From Gordionus sp. m RMFG-2023 (Eukaryota > Nematomorpha > Gordioida > Chordodea > Parachordodidae), in NCBI RefSeq assembly GCF_954871325.1, contig NC_088779.1, forward strand, positions 17,610,846-17,674,845: a stretch of 64,000 bases of DNA, read 5' to 3'. A program made the translations under genes and the position numbers. This document shows positions 37,501 to 44,612 of this stretch, piece by piece. Position 1 is the first letter of the stretch, and each line of letters opens with the position of its first letter. The notes beneath the pieces were generated by a model, which did no database searches, was not told the origin of the DNA, and saw only the letters and a list, made by a program, of their open reading frames with translations.

Positions 37501-40375
37501 ATTTTAATCAATAAGGACGAAGAGTGTGTAATGCCTGGAGAAAGAACCGATATGACATTTTTACATAGCCTTGAGAGTAGACAAGGTGCGAACCAATTTT
37601 TTGCAACTTATACCTCCTGTACAGATGCGGCGCTAAAAAAGACATTAAATAAAGATGTAAATTATATTTTATCCTATCATAAAAATATTACAAATTGATT
37701 TTGAATTCTTATTAATTTTAAATATAATAAAATGTTATCTAGACATTCCTAATCAAGCATTATGCTGGACATGTGAAATATAGCGTTGACAGTAATAATA
37801 AATTTTATGCAAAATTAGTAATCGAATTTTGTCGTATTAGTGTATATTACATTAGATTAAAAATAATGTAGGTTTGACTTAAAATTATGCAAAAATAGTA
37901 TAATATTAAAAGGTTAATTCATTTCTATCCAAATTTTTATCACTTTCCCTTTTTTAATTTATTATATGGAATTGAATTGCATAATAATGTAAAAACGTTT
38001 TAATAGTGAATAAAAAAACACTCTTTGTGGTTAAAAAGTAATCTGTAATTATTACAAATAATTTTTTTTCAATAAAATAATTATAATTTTTTTATGCCTT
38101 TCCTTGATATATTTTTAACTTTATACTCTTGATGGAACTAGAAACTGATTTTTATTTTATTTTTAGTTTTATATATTTCTAGTTTGTATCTTGAATGCAT
38201 ATAGTATCTTTTTAGCTAAGCAAATGAAGTTTTTATTTATTTTTAAATTCCAGCGGTAAAGAAATATAAAAATAAAATAAAACAAAATAGTAGAAATTAT
38301 CAAAAAATCCATTCTTTTTTATAACCCATGGGACATCCTTAATTTATAAAAGTACATATAGTATAAATGAGACCTGCAAGCCATGAAGTGGTCACGAAAT
38401 GCTATAATTTTAAAAATTCATGCCAGGCAAGACTAAAAATAAATAAAAACCCGAACCATGCAGAATAAATTTTTTTTTATAAATGGTAATAAAAATACAT
38501 TAATGGATCGTTTGAATTTTCAGATACTGCTCAAATTTCCCTTTCTTTTTTAAACAAATTAATAAACACAGCCAAAAAGATAAAGAAATTGTGATTACGT
38601 ATTTTAAAAAAATATTACTATAACCTCTTCTTTACAAATTATATATCATATAAAATAGATTTTCTAGAAAAAAATAAAGATTCCATTGTCAAAGATCTTA
38701 AAATTTTTATGAATTCTAATGAGAATATTATACTTAAAAATTTTTATACTCAAGAAGAAATTGACGAAGCAAAGAGACCTCCATCTGTATTGTTAAATAT
38801 ATATTCTTTTAAAAGATATTATTTAGGCAGGAATGCAATTCAAATCTAGTTTATCGAGATTGGTAGCTGTTTTGATGCAAGAGGAGTTATACTATATAAG
38901 ATGCTTGAAACCGAATGAAGATAAGAAAGCTGGTTAATTGCATTAATCTAATAAAAATTTAATAACTTTCATATAATTAGGTTATTTCAATGAGATAAAT
39001 GTAGAGCATCAAGTTATGTATTTAGGGTTAATGGAAAATATTAGAGTATGTCGCTCTGGATATGCTTATCGAAAGCAATATGAGCTATTTTTAAAAAGGT
39101 AATTTAAAAATAAATTCGTTTTATCTTTTACCCCCTACTATATCTTCAAACTTTCAAAATCGGTCAAAAAACATTTTTCTGTATAATATATACTTTTTAA
39201 TGAATATAATTTGCGATATTTGATAATACAATTTAGATACTATCCATTATCGAAAACATCTTGGCCGACATATAGTGGAGACGTTAAAGAAAATGTTTTG
39301 AATATTCTAAAATCTGTTTCAAATTTTGAAGAAACAAAACATTATGGAGTTGGTAAAACAAAGGTATTCCATATCAATAAATAATTCATTAAAAATGGAT
39401 TGAAAGATATTTATAAGAAATGCCAAAGATGTAATGCTAATTGAGCAATGCTATCAAAAAAGGAGAAGTTTGCTGGTGGCTGACATCCAAGCTGTTTTTA
39501 AAGCTCACCGACAAAAAAAAATTTATCATAAAATTAGGGGAGCAAGTATTATCAGTTTAATAAAAACATTATTTTTTTTAGTTATTGTTGTGCAAAAGCA
39601 TATAAGAAGATATTTGGCTAAAAAGAAGCGAAGAAGATTGAAATGGGCAAACCTTGTTATAAAGGGGTTTCAAATTTAACTAAATTATATATGTATTTTT
39701 AGATTTGTGATAGGGTATCGTCATTATAAAAAAGCTATAACTTCACCTGAATCTGCAAAAGTATTATAAATTTTTATATAAAGCAAAAATGAATGAATAT
39801 TTTTTGTTCCAAGTTTTTTAAGTTTCAAAGATATGCATTTTTATCCAGAATAGCCAAAAGCTGCCCTATAAATGTATTGCACAAAAAATGGCCCACAATC
39901 CCTGCAATTTTTAACAAGGTTATTAGAATTATACATAAATACAGACGTTTTATAATAAAATAGTCGTTAGCAATATTAAAAAACGCTTGTTATCGAAATT
40001 TGGTCAAAAAATATATGAATAGTATAAAACCTGGAGACCCTAAAGACTTGGTAATGCAAATTACAGTGAATTTAAAAATTAATTTCTTTAATTAAGTATC
40101 TCCAAAAATTAACAATGGAAAAATTGGCCAGAGAAAAGGAAATTCAAGAAAAAGAAGAGGCTGAAAGAATCAGGAGAGAGAAATTAGGTCTACCCCCCGA
40201 AAGAAAAAGTAGAAAAAGTAGAAAAAGCCTCTTCGGAGAAGATATTGTGATGCCCGTAGATGAAGATGAATTTGAGGAATGTGAAGTGTGGGAGGAAGGA
40301 GAAGAATATTTTGTGGATCAATATGGAAATGAAATACATATACCGCCTGAAATAGAATCTCAAAGTTTTATTTAA
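16244..40375 (+). CDS. MYO1D: Class I unconventional myosin (MYO1D type), 24 exons
   Basis: An actin-based motor that hydrolyses ATP at the membrane-cytoskeleton interface. Exons: 16244-16351, 16396-16511, 22854-23052, 23096-23176, 23222-23398, 23454-23552, 25158-25268, 25308-25379, 29123-29242, 29299-29366, 36171-36276, 37376-37456, 37516-37656, 37743-37791, 38659-38786, 38827-38932, 38981-39098, 39237-39363, 39407-39545, 39582-39666, 39703-39760, 39823-39918, 39964-40050, 40097-40375. Every junction is GT-AG and the phases agree; the sum is 2751 nt, 916 residues plus stop. The start ATG is preceded by AACC. The residues NLRLRFEK and LEKARV favour the MYO1D/MYO1G (fly Myo31DF) branch. The family's TH1 lipid-binding tail of about 190 residues is absent. 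I found no frameshift or stop, so the gene looks functional despite introns up to 6.8 kb. Confidence 0.93.
16700..20310 (-). mobile_element. LINE remnant, minus strand, split by a hAT element
   Basis: GC-richer than its surroundings on both sides of the hAT insertion (16700-17052 and 19171-20310). On the minus strand near 20290-20140 it reads [15 protein letters not shown], then [11 protein letters not shown], the RT thumb region of LINEs with endonuclease (compare GLKINxxKTK and FxYLGSxI). Near 19900-19620 further C-terminal pieces follow in broken frames. That the left segment is the 3' part of the same LINE is inferred from composition and from the perfect hAT duplication joining the two. 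Confidence 0.6.
17053..19170 (-). mobile_element. hAT element with perfect TIR and 8-bp duplication
   Basis: Ends CAGGGGCGGACTGGC and GCCAGTCCGCCCCTG are perfect inverted repeats. The duplication GATAACGT is exact at 17045-17052 and 19171-19178. On the minus strand near 17800-17620 the dimerisation domain reads [20 protein letters not shown], then [12 protein letters not shown], the ZMYM/ZBED-type hAT C-terminus, with stops elsewhere. It is the most recent insertion here, as its host LINE is older and more decayed. A solo left-end fragment of the family is at about 25515-25660. Confidence 0.9.
20311..22853. other. Remainder of myosin intron 2
   Basis: Mostly AT-rich with no gene. At 20875-20960 is a GC-richer fragment with a short ACCCGA/TCGGGT stem, probably a transposon end. 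At about 21283-21330 the phrase CATTTGCAGTTTACC is repeated three times at about 20-bp spacing. C-runs lie at about 21899-21914 and 22647-22660. Confidence 0.4.
22854..23552 (+). CDS. MYO1D: Myosin exons 3-6: P-loop and switch I
   Basis: Exon 3 carries the ATP-binding P-loop GESGAGKT (residues 99-106). Exon 4 carries switch [11 protein letters not shown] (from residue 151). Exon 5 reads [17 protein letters not shown], then [13 protein letters not shown]. Introns are 43, 45 and 55 nt. The exon 4 donor is the GTATAC after FR; a tempting later GT, after VYNM, would break the frame. Confidence 0.93.
23553..25157. other. Myosin intron 6
   Basis: AT-rich intron with no transposon ends or coding sequence that I can recognise. 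TCAATGGAA and TTCCATTGA near 24013 and 24050 form a short inverted repeat. Confidence 0.4.
25158..25379 (+). CDS. MYO1D: Myosin exons 7-8
   Basis: Exon 7, [20 protein letters not shown], matches the family's ILAAILHLGNLxF helix, with the usual Gly after HL replaced by Ala. Exon 8, [18 protein letters not shown], matches the LLYRTVATGRDI segment of the actin-binding region. They are separated by a 39-nt intron and flanked by introns of 1.6 and 3.7 kb. Confidence 0.9.
25515..25765 (+). mobile_element. Fragments of two hAT families
   Basis: At 25515-25660, GGGACTGGCGATGGGCACCG and CTTCGGCTATGTTCTCCTT match the left end of the 17053-19170 element. At about 25712-25752, ACGCGCAGCTAGAAG followed by a run of ten or more G resembles the left end of the CAGGCGCGTA family at 51950 and 56401. 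Confidence 0.55.
26011..26923. mobile_element. DNA transposon with GGGGAGAC termini, TA-flanked
   Basis: Ends GGGGAGACAGGGTTATGGCG and its imperfect inverted partner CTATAACC to GGTCTCCCC (right end near 26890-26923), each bordered outside by TA. A TA duplication would suggest a Tc1/mariner-like or similar non-hAT element, but the TA could instead be part of the TIR. No transposase frame was recognised inside the 913 bp. It lies in myosin intron 8. Confidence 0.65.
27298..27407. repeat. Partial CGGGCC-family MITE
   Basis: Contains CTTGGCCCGGACA, ACGGCCCGGCCCAG and the family right end CCTGCAGGTCTCTG. The left end was not found. Confidence 0.5.
27498..27788. mobile_element. CGGGCC-family hAT MITE with perfect 8-bp duplication
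   Basis: CCTAAATC is exact on both sides (27490-27497 and 27789-27796). The element starts CAGAGTGCAAAG and carries CCCGG, CGGCCC and CTGGCCCG words near both ends around an AT-rich core (AATGGCGATTTAAGATATAG). The core matches the reverse complement of the core in 56861-57197, showing common descent. Confidence 0.8.
27881..27915 (-). mobile_element. Terminal fragment of the CAGGCGCGTA hAT family
   Basis: A run of 13 or more C is followed by ACTGCTGGCTACGCGCCTAA, the reverse complement of a left end beginning TAGGCGCGTAGCCAG. Compare the right end at 58245-58269. Confidence 0.55.
28255..28576. repeat. Probable CGGGCC-family MITE
   Basis: Contains GGTCCGGCTCGG, CTGCCCGGG, AAGCCCGGG and the family right terminus TTGCAGGTCTCTG. 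The left boundary is uncertain. Confidence 0.4.
29123..29366 (+). CDS. MYO1D: Myosin exons 9-10: switch II
   Basis: Exon 9 reads [20 protein letters not shown], the helix before switch II. Exon 10 reads [16 protein letters not shown]; switch II is DIYGFE (residues 373-378). Exon 10 ends with two bases of a Gly codon completed at 36171 after a 6.8-kb intron. Confidence 0.93.
29466..33599. mobile_element. Palindromic LTR retroelement (two inverted LTRs)
   Basis: Left LTR-like arm 29466-29837 reads on the minus strand from TGTTATTAATAGATATAATT to GCAAAATTTATCA. Right arm 31349-33599 reads the same on the plus strand and is interrupted by a LINE at 31412-33333. Each arm is preceded, in its own direction, by a purine tract (CTAAAGGGAGAGA), as expected for the polypurine tract of a 3' LTR. 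Internal sequence next to each PPT (29838-30010 and 31150-31348) is also inverted-repeated. So the element shows two 3' halves back to back and no 5' LTR. In the unique centre, minus-strand fragments look Gag-like ([37 protein letters not shown]), with stops. No protease or RT was seen. Confidence 0.75.
31412..33333 (-). mobile_element. LINE insertion with 19-bp target-site duplication
   Basis: ATTGATTCTACGAATTATT is exact at 31393-31411 and 33334-33352. On the minus strand the insert opens at the RT catalytic region with [11 protein letters not shown] (compare WYLDDG; second Asp is Asn). It continues with [28 protein letters not shown] and [21 protein letters not shown] second frame adds [20 protein letters not shown], then [12 protein letters not shown] and [13 protein letters not shown] near 32100. 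At least one frameshift lies near 32850. It is 5'-truncated, as usual for target-primed insertion, and inactive. Confidence 0.88.
33600..34787. other. Myosin intron 10, right part
   Basis: AT-rich with no gene or element ends recognised. Confidence 0.35.
34788..35363. mobile_element. hAT-like non-autonomous element, CAGCGTCTACAT termini
   Basis: Left end CAGCGTCTACATAAGCGGGG and right end CCCGCATGTAGACGCTG are inverted. Flanks AGCCGGTA and AGCTGGTT agree at six of eight bases. It is 576 bp with G-runs inside the left end and no transposase. Confidence 0.7.
35640..35874 (-). repeat. tRNA-derived SINE-like element
   Basis: On the minus strand, GTGGACTAGTCGATAAGTGC (35874-35855) resembles an internal Pol III A box and GTTTGAATCC (35830-35821) a B box, about 40 bp apart, within a non-coding body of about 230 bp. 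The tRNA-like head is too degenerate to be a tRNA gene. A second copy was not found in this window. Confidence 0.4.
36171..37791 (+). CDS. MYO1D: Myosin exons 11-14: relay and lower 50K region
   Basis: Exon 11 reads [19 protein letters not shown], then [12 protein letters not shown], the relay helix. Exon 12 reads [20 protein letters not shown]. Exon 13 reads [19 protein letters not shown]. Exon 14 reads [14 protein letters not shown], the strand before the loop-2 region. The order and spacing match MYO1D throughout. Confidence 0.92.
36277..37375. other. Myosin intron 11
   Basis: AT-rich with no element recognised. Confidence 0.35.
37792..38658. other. Myosin intron 14 with a MITE fragment
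   Basis: Mostly featureless. At about 38368-38480, GAGACCTGCAAGCCATGAAG and later ACCCGAACC words resemble a terminus of the CGGGCC MITE family. Confidence 0.4.
38659..39363 (+). CDS. MYO1D: Myosin exons 15-18: converter region
   Basis: Exon 15 reads [18 protein letters not shown]. Exon 16 reads [12 protein letters not shown], then [10 protein letters not shown], the diagnostic myosin RCIKPN motif. Exon 17 reads [20 protein letters not shown], the SH1 helix, with [14 protein letters not shown]. Exon 18 ends in HYGVGKTK, then IFIR in exon 19, closing the converter. Introns are 40, 48 and 138 nt. Confidence 0.92.
39407..40375 (+). CDS. MYO1D: Myosin exons 19-24: IQ neck and short charged tail
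   Basis: IQ1 is [12 protein letters not shown] and IQ2 is [17 protein letters not shown] 36-nt intron (39546-39581) separates them; it has no stop and stays open if retained, but removing it restores the usual IQ-to-IQ spacing of about 23 residues. Exons 22-23 read [16 protein letters not shown] and [12 protein letters not shown], matching the post-IQ segment of MYO1D (WPSPPKVL, then SIPASDLP). Exon 24 is then 92 residues of charged helix ([17 protein letters not shown]), a basic patch (RKSRKSRKS) and an acidic end ([18 protein letters not shown]). No TH1 domain follows. Confidence 0.85.
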
Positions 40376-41440
40376 ATATGAATATTTTTAAATTTAATTG
40401 AAACATAATTATAGACAATATTATTCAAAGGAGATTAAAATTTTTGGATATCCCCCTATAAATATAATTGTATGTAGGGCATTTAGATCTTTGGTGCTGG
40501 GTTAAAAAAATTAAAATAATTTAGGTTTACCATCTTTTTTAAATTTCCTCTAAATAATCTTCTTGGTACATCCTAAGCAGTTTCCCCAACTGGTATTATG
40601 AAAATATTATTAATCAAGATTAATATTTTAAGAAATATCTTATGCCAAAGCTTTTTTTCTTTTTTTTAAAATTATTTTTACCGAATATTTTACAAATTTT
40701 TGGATCATCTTTTTTTTAAATTTGAAATTAATAATTGTTTTTATGAAGTGTTTGGAAATATGTTAAAAAATTTCTTATAATTAAATTTGGAGATTTTAAA
40801 TGAGATTTCTCAAAATTACATTTGAAAATGGTTTATATTTATATTCCATCTTTGGAAAGTTTGATAAACAAGATAAGGCTAAGGATATCTTCTTTTATCA
40901 CCCCCAAAGATAACCATTTAAATTGCCTTGACACTACCTAAAAATCTTTGGCCTTTTCCGAAGCTGTTTTACAAATTTCTTAAAATACTCGCTATATATC
41001 TCCCTTTGGAATATATTCAGCCATTACAAAATACTGATTGTACCAGTAGTCATGAATGATTGGAAGCATTGCCAAGTCATAACTTACGTAAACTCTTATC
41101 AGATAAACAATTGAGATTTGTCATAAACCATAGAGACGTGGCATCGTTCAACCATATGCGTTTATAAAATGTAAAAAATCGGTTGATTCCTAAGAATGGC
41201 ATGTCTTAATTATGATATAGTCAAAGGCATATTGAAGGCATGTAGCGATTAATTAAATAATTAGACGTAGTCTTAAGAGGGCTCATATACAAAACATCAT
41301 GGATTCTTCTAATTTATGATCAGCTTATGATGAAGCCATGGTCTTTACTTTCTCTCTTTCTATCCAAAAAATATTAATTCAAATCCGGTGATATTGCCGA
41401 GACAAAAATAAACAATAAACTAATTTGTTTATACCAATCA
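40376..41440. other. Downstream of myosin, non-coding
   Basis: No gene recognised. No TH1-like coding sequence was seen in this stretch. Confidence 0.4.
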
Positions 41441-41479
41441 TTGTCCCCTCCCCTGGTCATATGTCATAATGAACTTTAA

Positions 41480-41740
41480 GTTTTTTTAGAAAATATAGGC
41501 AGCAACAACGCAAATAGAAGGTATAACAACGGCATTAAACCTAGACTCTATGGATATGTGTAGTTGTTCGCCAGTCATTAGGAAGCCAATATTTGAACAG
41601 GGGATGTCTTCTAACCATTCATAGCCGGAGTTTGAATTTAGAATTATGTTATTTATTTTTAAGGAGGAAGGCAATTAATATTTAAAAACTTGTAAATTTG
41701 TCGAGGGGAGTGGAAGGCCACTTTTTCTTTCCACTTGACT
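41480..41740 (-). mobile_element. LINE 3' fragment
   Basis: The minus-strand frame reads NSGYEWLEDIPCSNIGFLMT, then HISIESRFNAVVIPSICV. This is the post-RT segment seen as [12 protein letters not shown] and [10 protein letters not shown] in 31412-33333, so it is the same LINE family. Confidence 0.6.
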
Positions 41741-41749
41741 ACGTTTATG

Positions 41750-43220
41750 CAGGGATGCGAATCCGGCAAAAATTTCTGTCGGATTCGGTTCGGTTCAAGG
41801 TAAAATAAATTGAAGTGGGTTCTGTTCGGGTTAGGTTCAATCTAAAAAAATTAAGAGGGTTGGATTCGGGTTCAGTTCAAGAGAATATTTTAGAACCGGT
41901 CTTGATTTCGGGTTCAGCTTGAGTTTAGAATTTTTGAATTGATAAAAAAAAATTATGTTTAAATCATAATTATTAATCCAGACATAAATTTAGAATAAAA
42001 AATAAAATTTTTATTCATAAGCAAAATATATTTAAAAATACAAAGCATAGTCACGCATCAATTTTAAAATTTTATTTAGATGTATTAGCATAATATTTTC
42101 CAAGAGTTGTTTGATCATCCTTTATTTATGCATTGAAACAATGAAATTTAAATGTGAAAAAGATCTTTCAACGCTCACCTCTATTAAACATATTTACATG
42201 AAAATATAATAAATTAATTTGGATTTCAAGAATAACAAATAAAATTTAGGATAAAATATTCAATTAGGGTACTGAAGCTTAACAGGCACCCAAAAATGCA
42301 AAATATTTTCCATCTTATCCAATCTTTTAAAATCGCTAAATTCAATAATTATCATACTTTTCTCAGTAATCTTTGGTCCTCATTTTAGTATTTTCTCCTG
42401 CATTTCTTTAAGTTGTATCAATTTCTCTAAATCATCTTGTTCAATAACTTCATCCGAACTATTATCATCATGGGCGTGGATATGGATTTAATCCTACTCT
42501 ATAAATTAACAAGATGTCTTTACGCACAAATCTATTCATCTTTATTAAGTAATATCTGTAATATTTAAGGATTTATACATTTTATATTTATATAAATTGA
42601 AATATTAAAAAATCTCATTAAATTATTAATATTTTATTTGCAATTTTACGAATATCTTAAATTTTTTTTAAATATATTTTTTTAATAATACTATAATAAT
42701 CTATCAAATAAAATTATATGAAAATTAACATATCAAATATAAAATAAAATAAAACCTTATTCTATAAAAACGGAGGTGGGACTACAAGTTCCCAAAAAAC
42801 AAGAATAATTATATTTTAAATTAAAAAATTTGTAGATTTTGTTTTAAAAAATAATATTCTTTAGATTCTGATGTAAGGGCTCTTATCTTGTCGCTTATAT
42901 TTTTTAAAGATTTTAAAGTTCTGCTTTACATATGTCCTAGGGAAGAGATATTGATTGGTATAAAAATATAATTTGTTAATTTTGAATATTTACTTGTTTT
43001 TTTTTCTCTGCTATATCAACCGGATTAAAATTTAAATTTTTTGGAAAAGAAGATATACATATGATTTTAAACAATATTCACTGAACCCGGGTTCAAATAA
43101 ATTCCTGGGTTCGGTTCGGGGTTTTGGAAATTTTATAAATGGGGTTCAGGTTCTGTTTGAGTTCAGAAATATTTTTTAAAAAATTTTCTACTCCGGGTTC
43201 GGGTTCGGTTCGAATCCCTA
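41750..43220 (-). mobile_element. hAT element with GGTTCGG word arrays
   Basis: Ends CAGGGATGCGAATCCGGC and GGTTCGAATCCCTA are imperfect inverted repeats. The first 130 bp and last 140 bp are filled with GGTTCGG, GGGTTCGG and GGTTCAGTTC words. On the minus strand near 42185-42080 a dimerisation-domain remnant reads VSVERSFSHLNFIVSMHK, a stop, then KQLLENIMLIHL. Flanks CGTTTATG and CGATAATC agree at five of eight bases, so the duplication is weak. Confidence 0.7.
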
Positions 43221-43813
43221 CGATAATCCCCCAAATTTAAAAAGAAAGAAGTCTTTATCAGAAAATGTTGGTATTTTTCTGAAAAAATTTATTGGGACTC
43301 ATTAATATAATTTACTATACATTATACACTGGTATTTAATAAAATAAAGCAAGCTCTATTAGCGTGGCCAATAAATCGGGCTCTGGTGTTAATCTGTCTT
43401 TATATTCATTCCCTCAGAAATATTTTAAAATCATAAGCAATGTGAAAACCTTGAAATATTTGAAGCCCCATTTTTGAGGCTAAATATATTGCTTAAAATG
43501 TAAAGGTATTTGAGCAAATTCTCACTGATTGACAAGATTTTTTCTTTAGAGATTTTATGTGGCACAGCTAAATAAACTTTTCTTTAAAACATAGAATTTG
43601 GAGAGATGTGGAAATTTTTTTCCCCTTATTTTATTTCTCCTTAAAAAAAATAATTGTTTGAAATAATTAAATAGCCAGCCGGAATTGCCTTGTCAATGCC
43701 CTAAAAAGATTTCAGATGTAAATTATCAGAAGAGGAAAATTTTTTATTCGTTAATAAAAAATTAAGTTCATCTTTTTTTAATAGAAAAATGGAATAAAGG
43801 AATATCTTATTTA
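43221..43813. other. Non-coding interval
   Basis: AT-rich, with no feature recognised. Confidence 0.3.
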
Positions 43814-44110
43814 TAGGGGTGTACCGATACTAGTGTTGTTAAACCACCTAACTTTAGTCAACTAGAAAACAGCCTAGCCATGTTTTTATCCAAAAATATT
43901 CGAATCGATCTTGAGGTTGAGACTCAACTTAGAGATTTATTTCAATATTTTAGGCTAAAAGCTTGACTAAACCACAATAGAAATGGTCAAAGTTAGGTAA
44001 TTTAACAACACTAACCGATACCACTTTTTGGAGGCCGATCCGATCCGATATTCCAGATATTAAATTGATATCGGCTGATTACCGATCTATCATATCTAAT
44101 TTTGTATTTT
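43814..44110 (+). mobile_element. Left end of a CCGATC-word hAT element, split by a MITE
   Basis: TAGGGGTGTACCGATAC, then after the inserted MITE CACTTTTTGGAGGCCGATC, CGATCCGATATTCC and TATCGGCTGATTACCGATC. This word-rich left end is typical of one hAT group. No right end was found; at 62394-62455 a related end (TGCCGATCCACATTGATCCG) occurs. Confidence 0.6.
43831..44013. mobile_element. 183-bp hAT MITE with perfect 8-bp duplication
   Basis: Ends TAGTGTTGTTAAACCACC and GGTAATTTAACAACACTA are inverted, with a further CTAACTTT/AAAGTTAG match inside. The duplication ACCGATAC is exact at 43823-43830 and 44014-44021. It is inserted in the terminus of another hAT element. Confidence 0.9.
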
Positions 44111-44612
44111 GTAAAGATACCAATGGTTTTAATTTTACTTTTTATTAGTATAACATCTATAATTTTACTATACCATAACATATGTCATTTAAATATATTA
44201 TAATGATCAGTTATAGTTTATATTCAATTCAATTGCAATTCTAAAAGTATATAAAATATTTTTATTGATAAATTACTTATTTATATAATAAGTAATAACA
44301 TTAATCTATTTACATAATTAGTCATAAACAAATATATTATGAAATTTGAAATTAATATATCTAAGATTTCTTTTTAGAAATACCAAAATTTCATTTATCA
44401 GAGATCAGTCTGCAGTGATGGGGACTGTCAATATCACTAGCATCACTAAAAACAGATTCTGAAGAGATTATTGCACACTTTTTTAAACAATGAGTAAAAA
44501 AATAACTATTGGCAGAATGTTTATTAAATAATTATTACTATTAAAAAAATAAAACATAAAAATGGGTTTCGATTTTATTTATAAAAATAAATGGTTTTTA
44601 GATATAACTGTC

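Noticed and set aside
39555-39581. A 27-nt intron in the myosin IQ region
   Set aside because: The upstream GTATTA at 39546 gives a 36-nt intron and the normal IQ spacing, so it is preferred.
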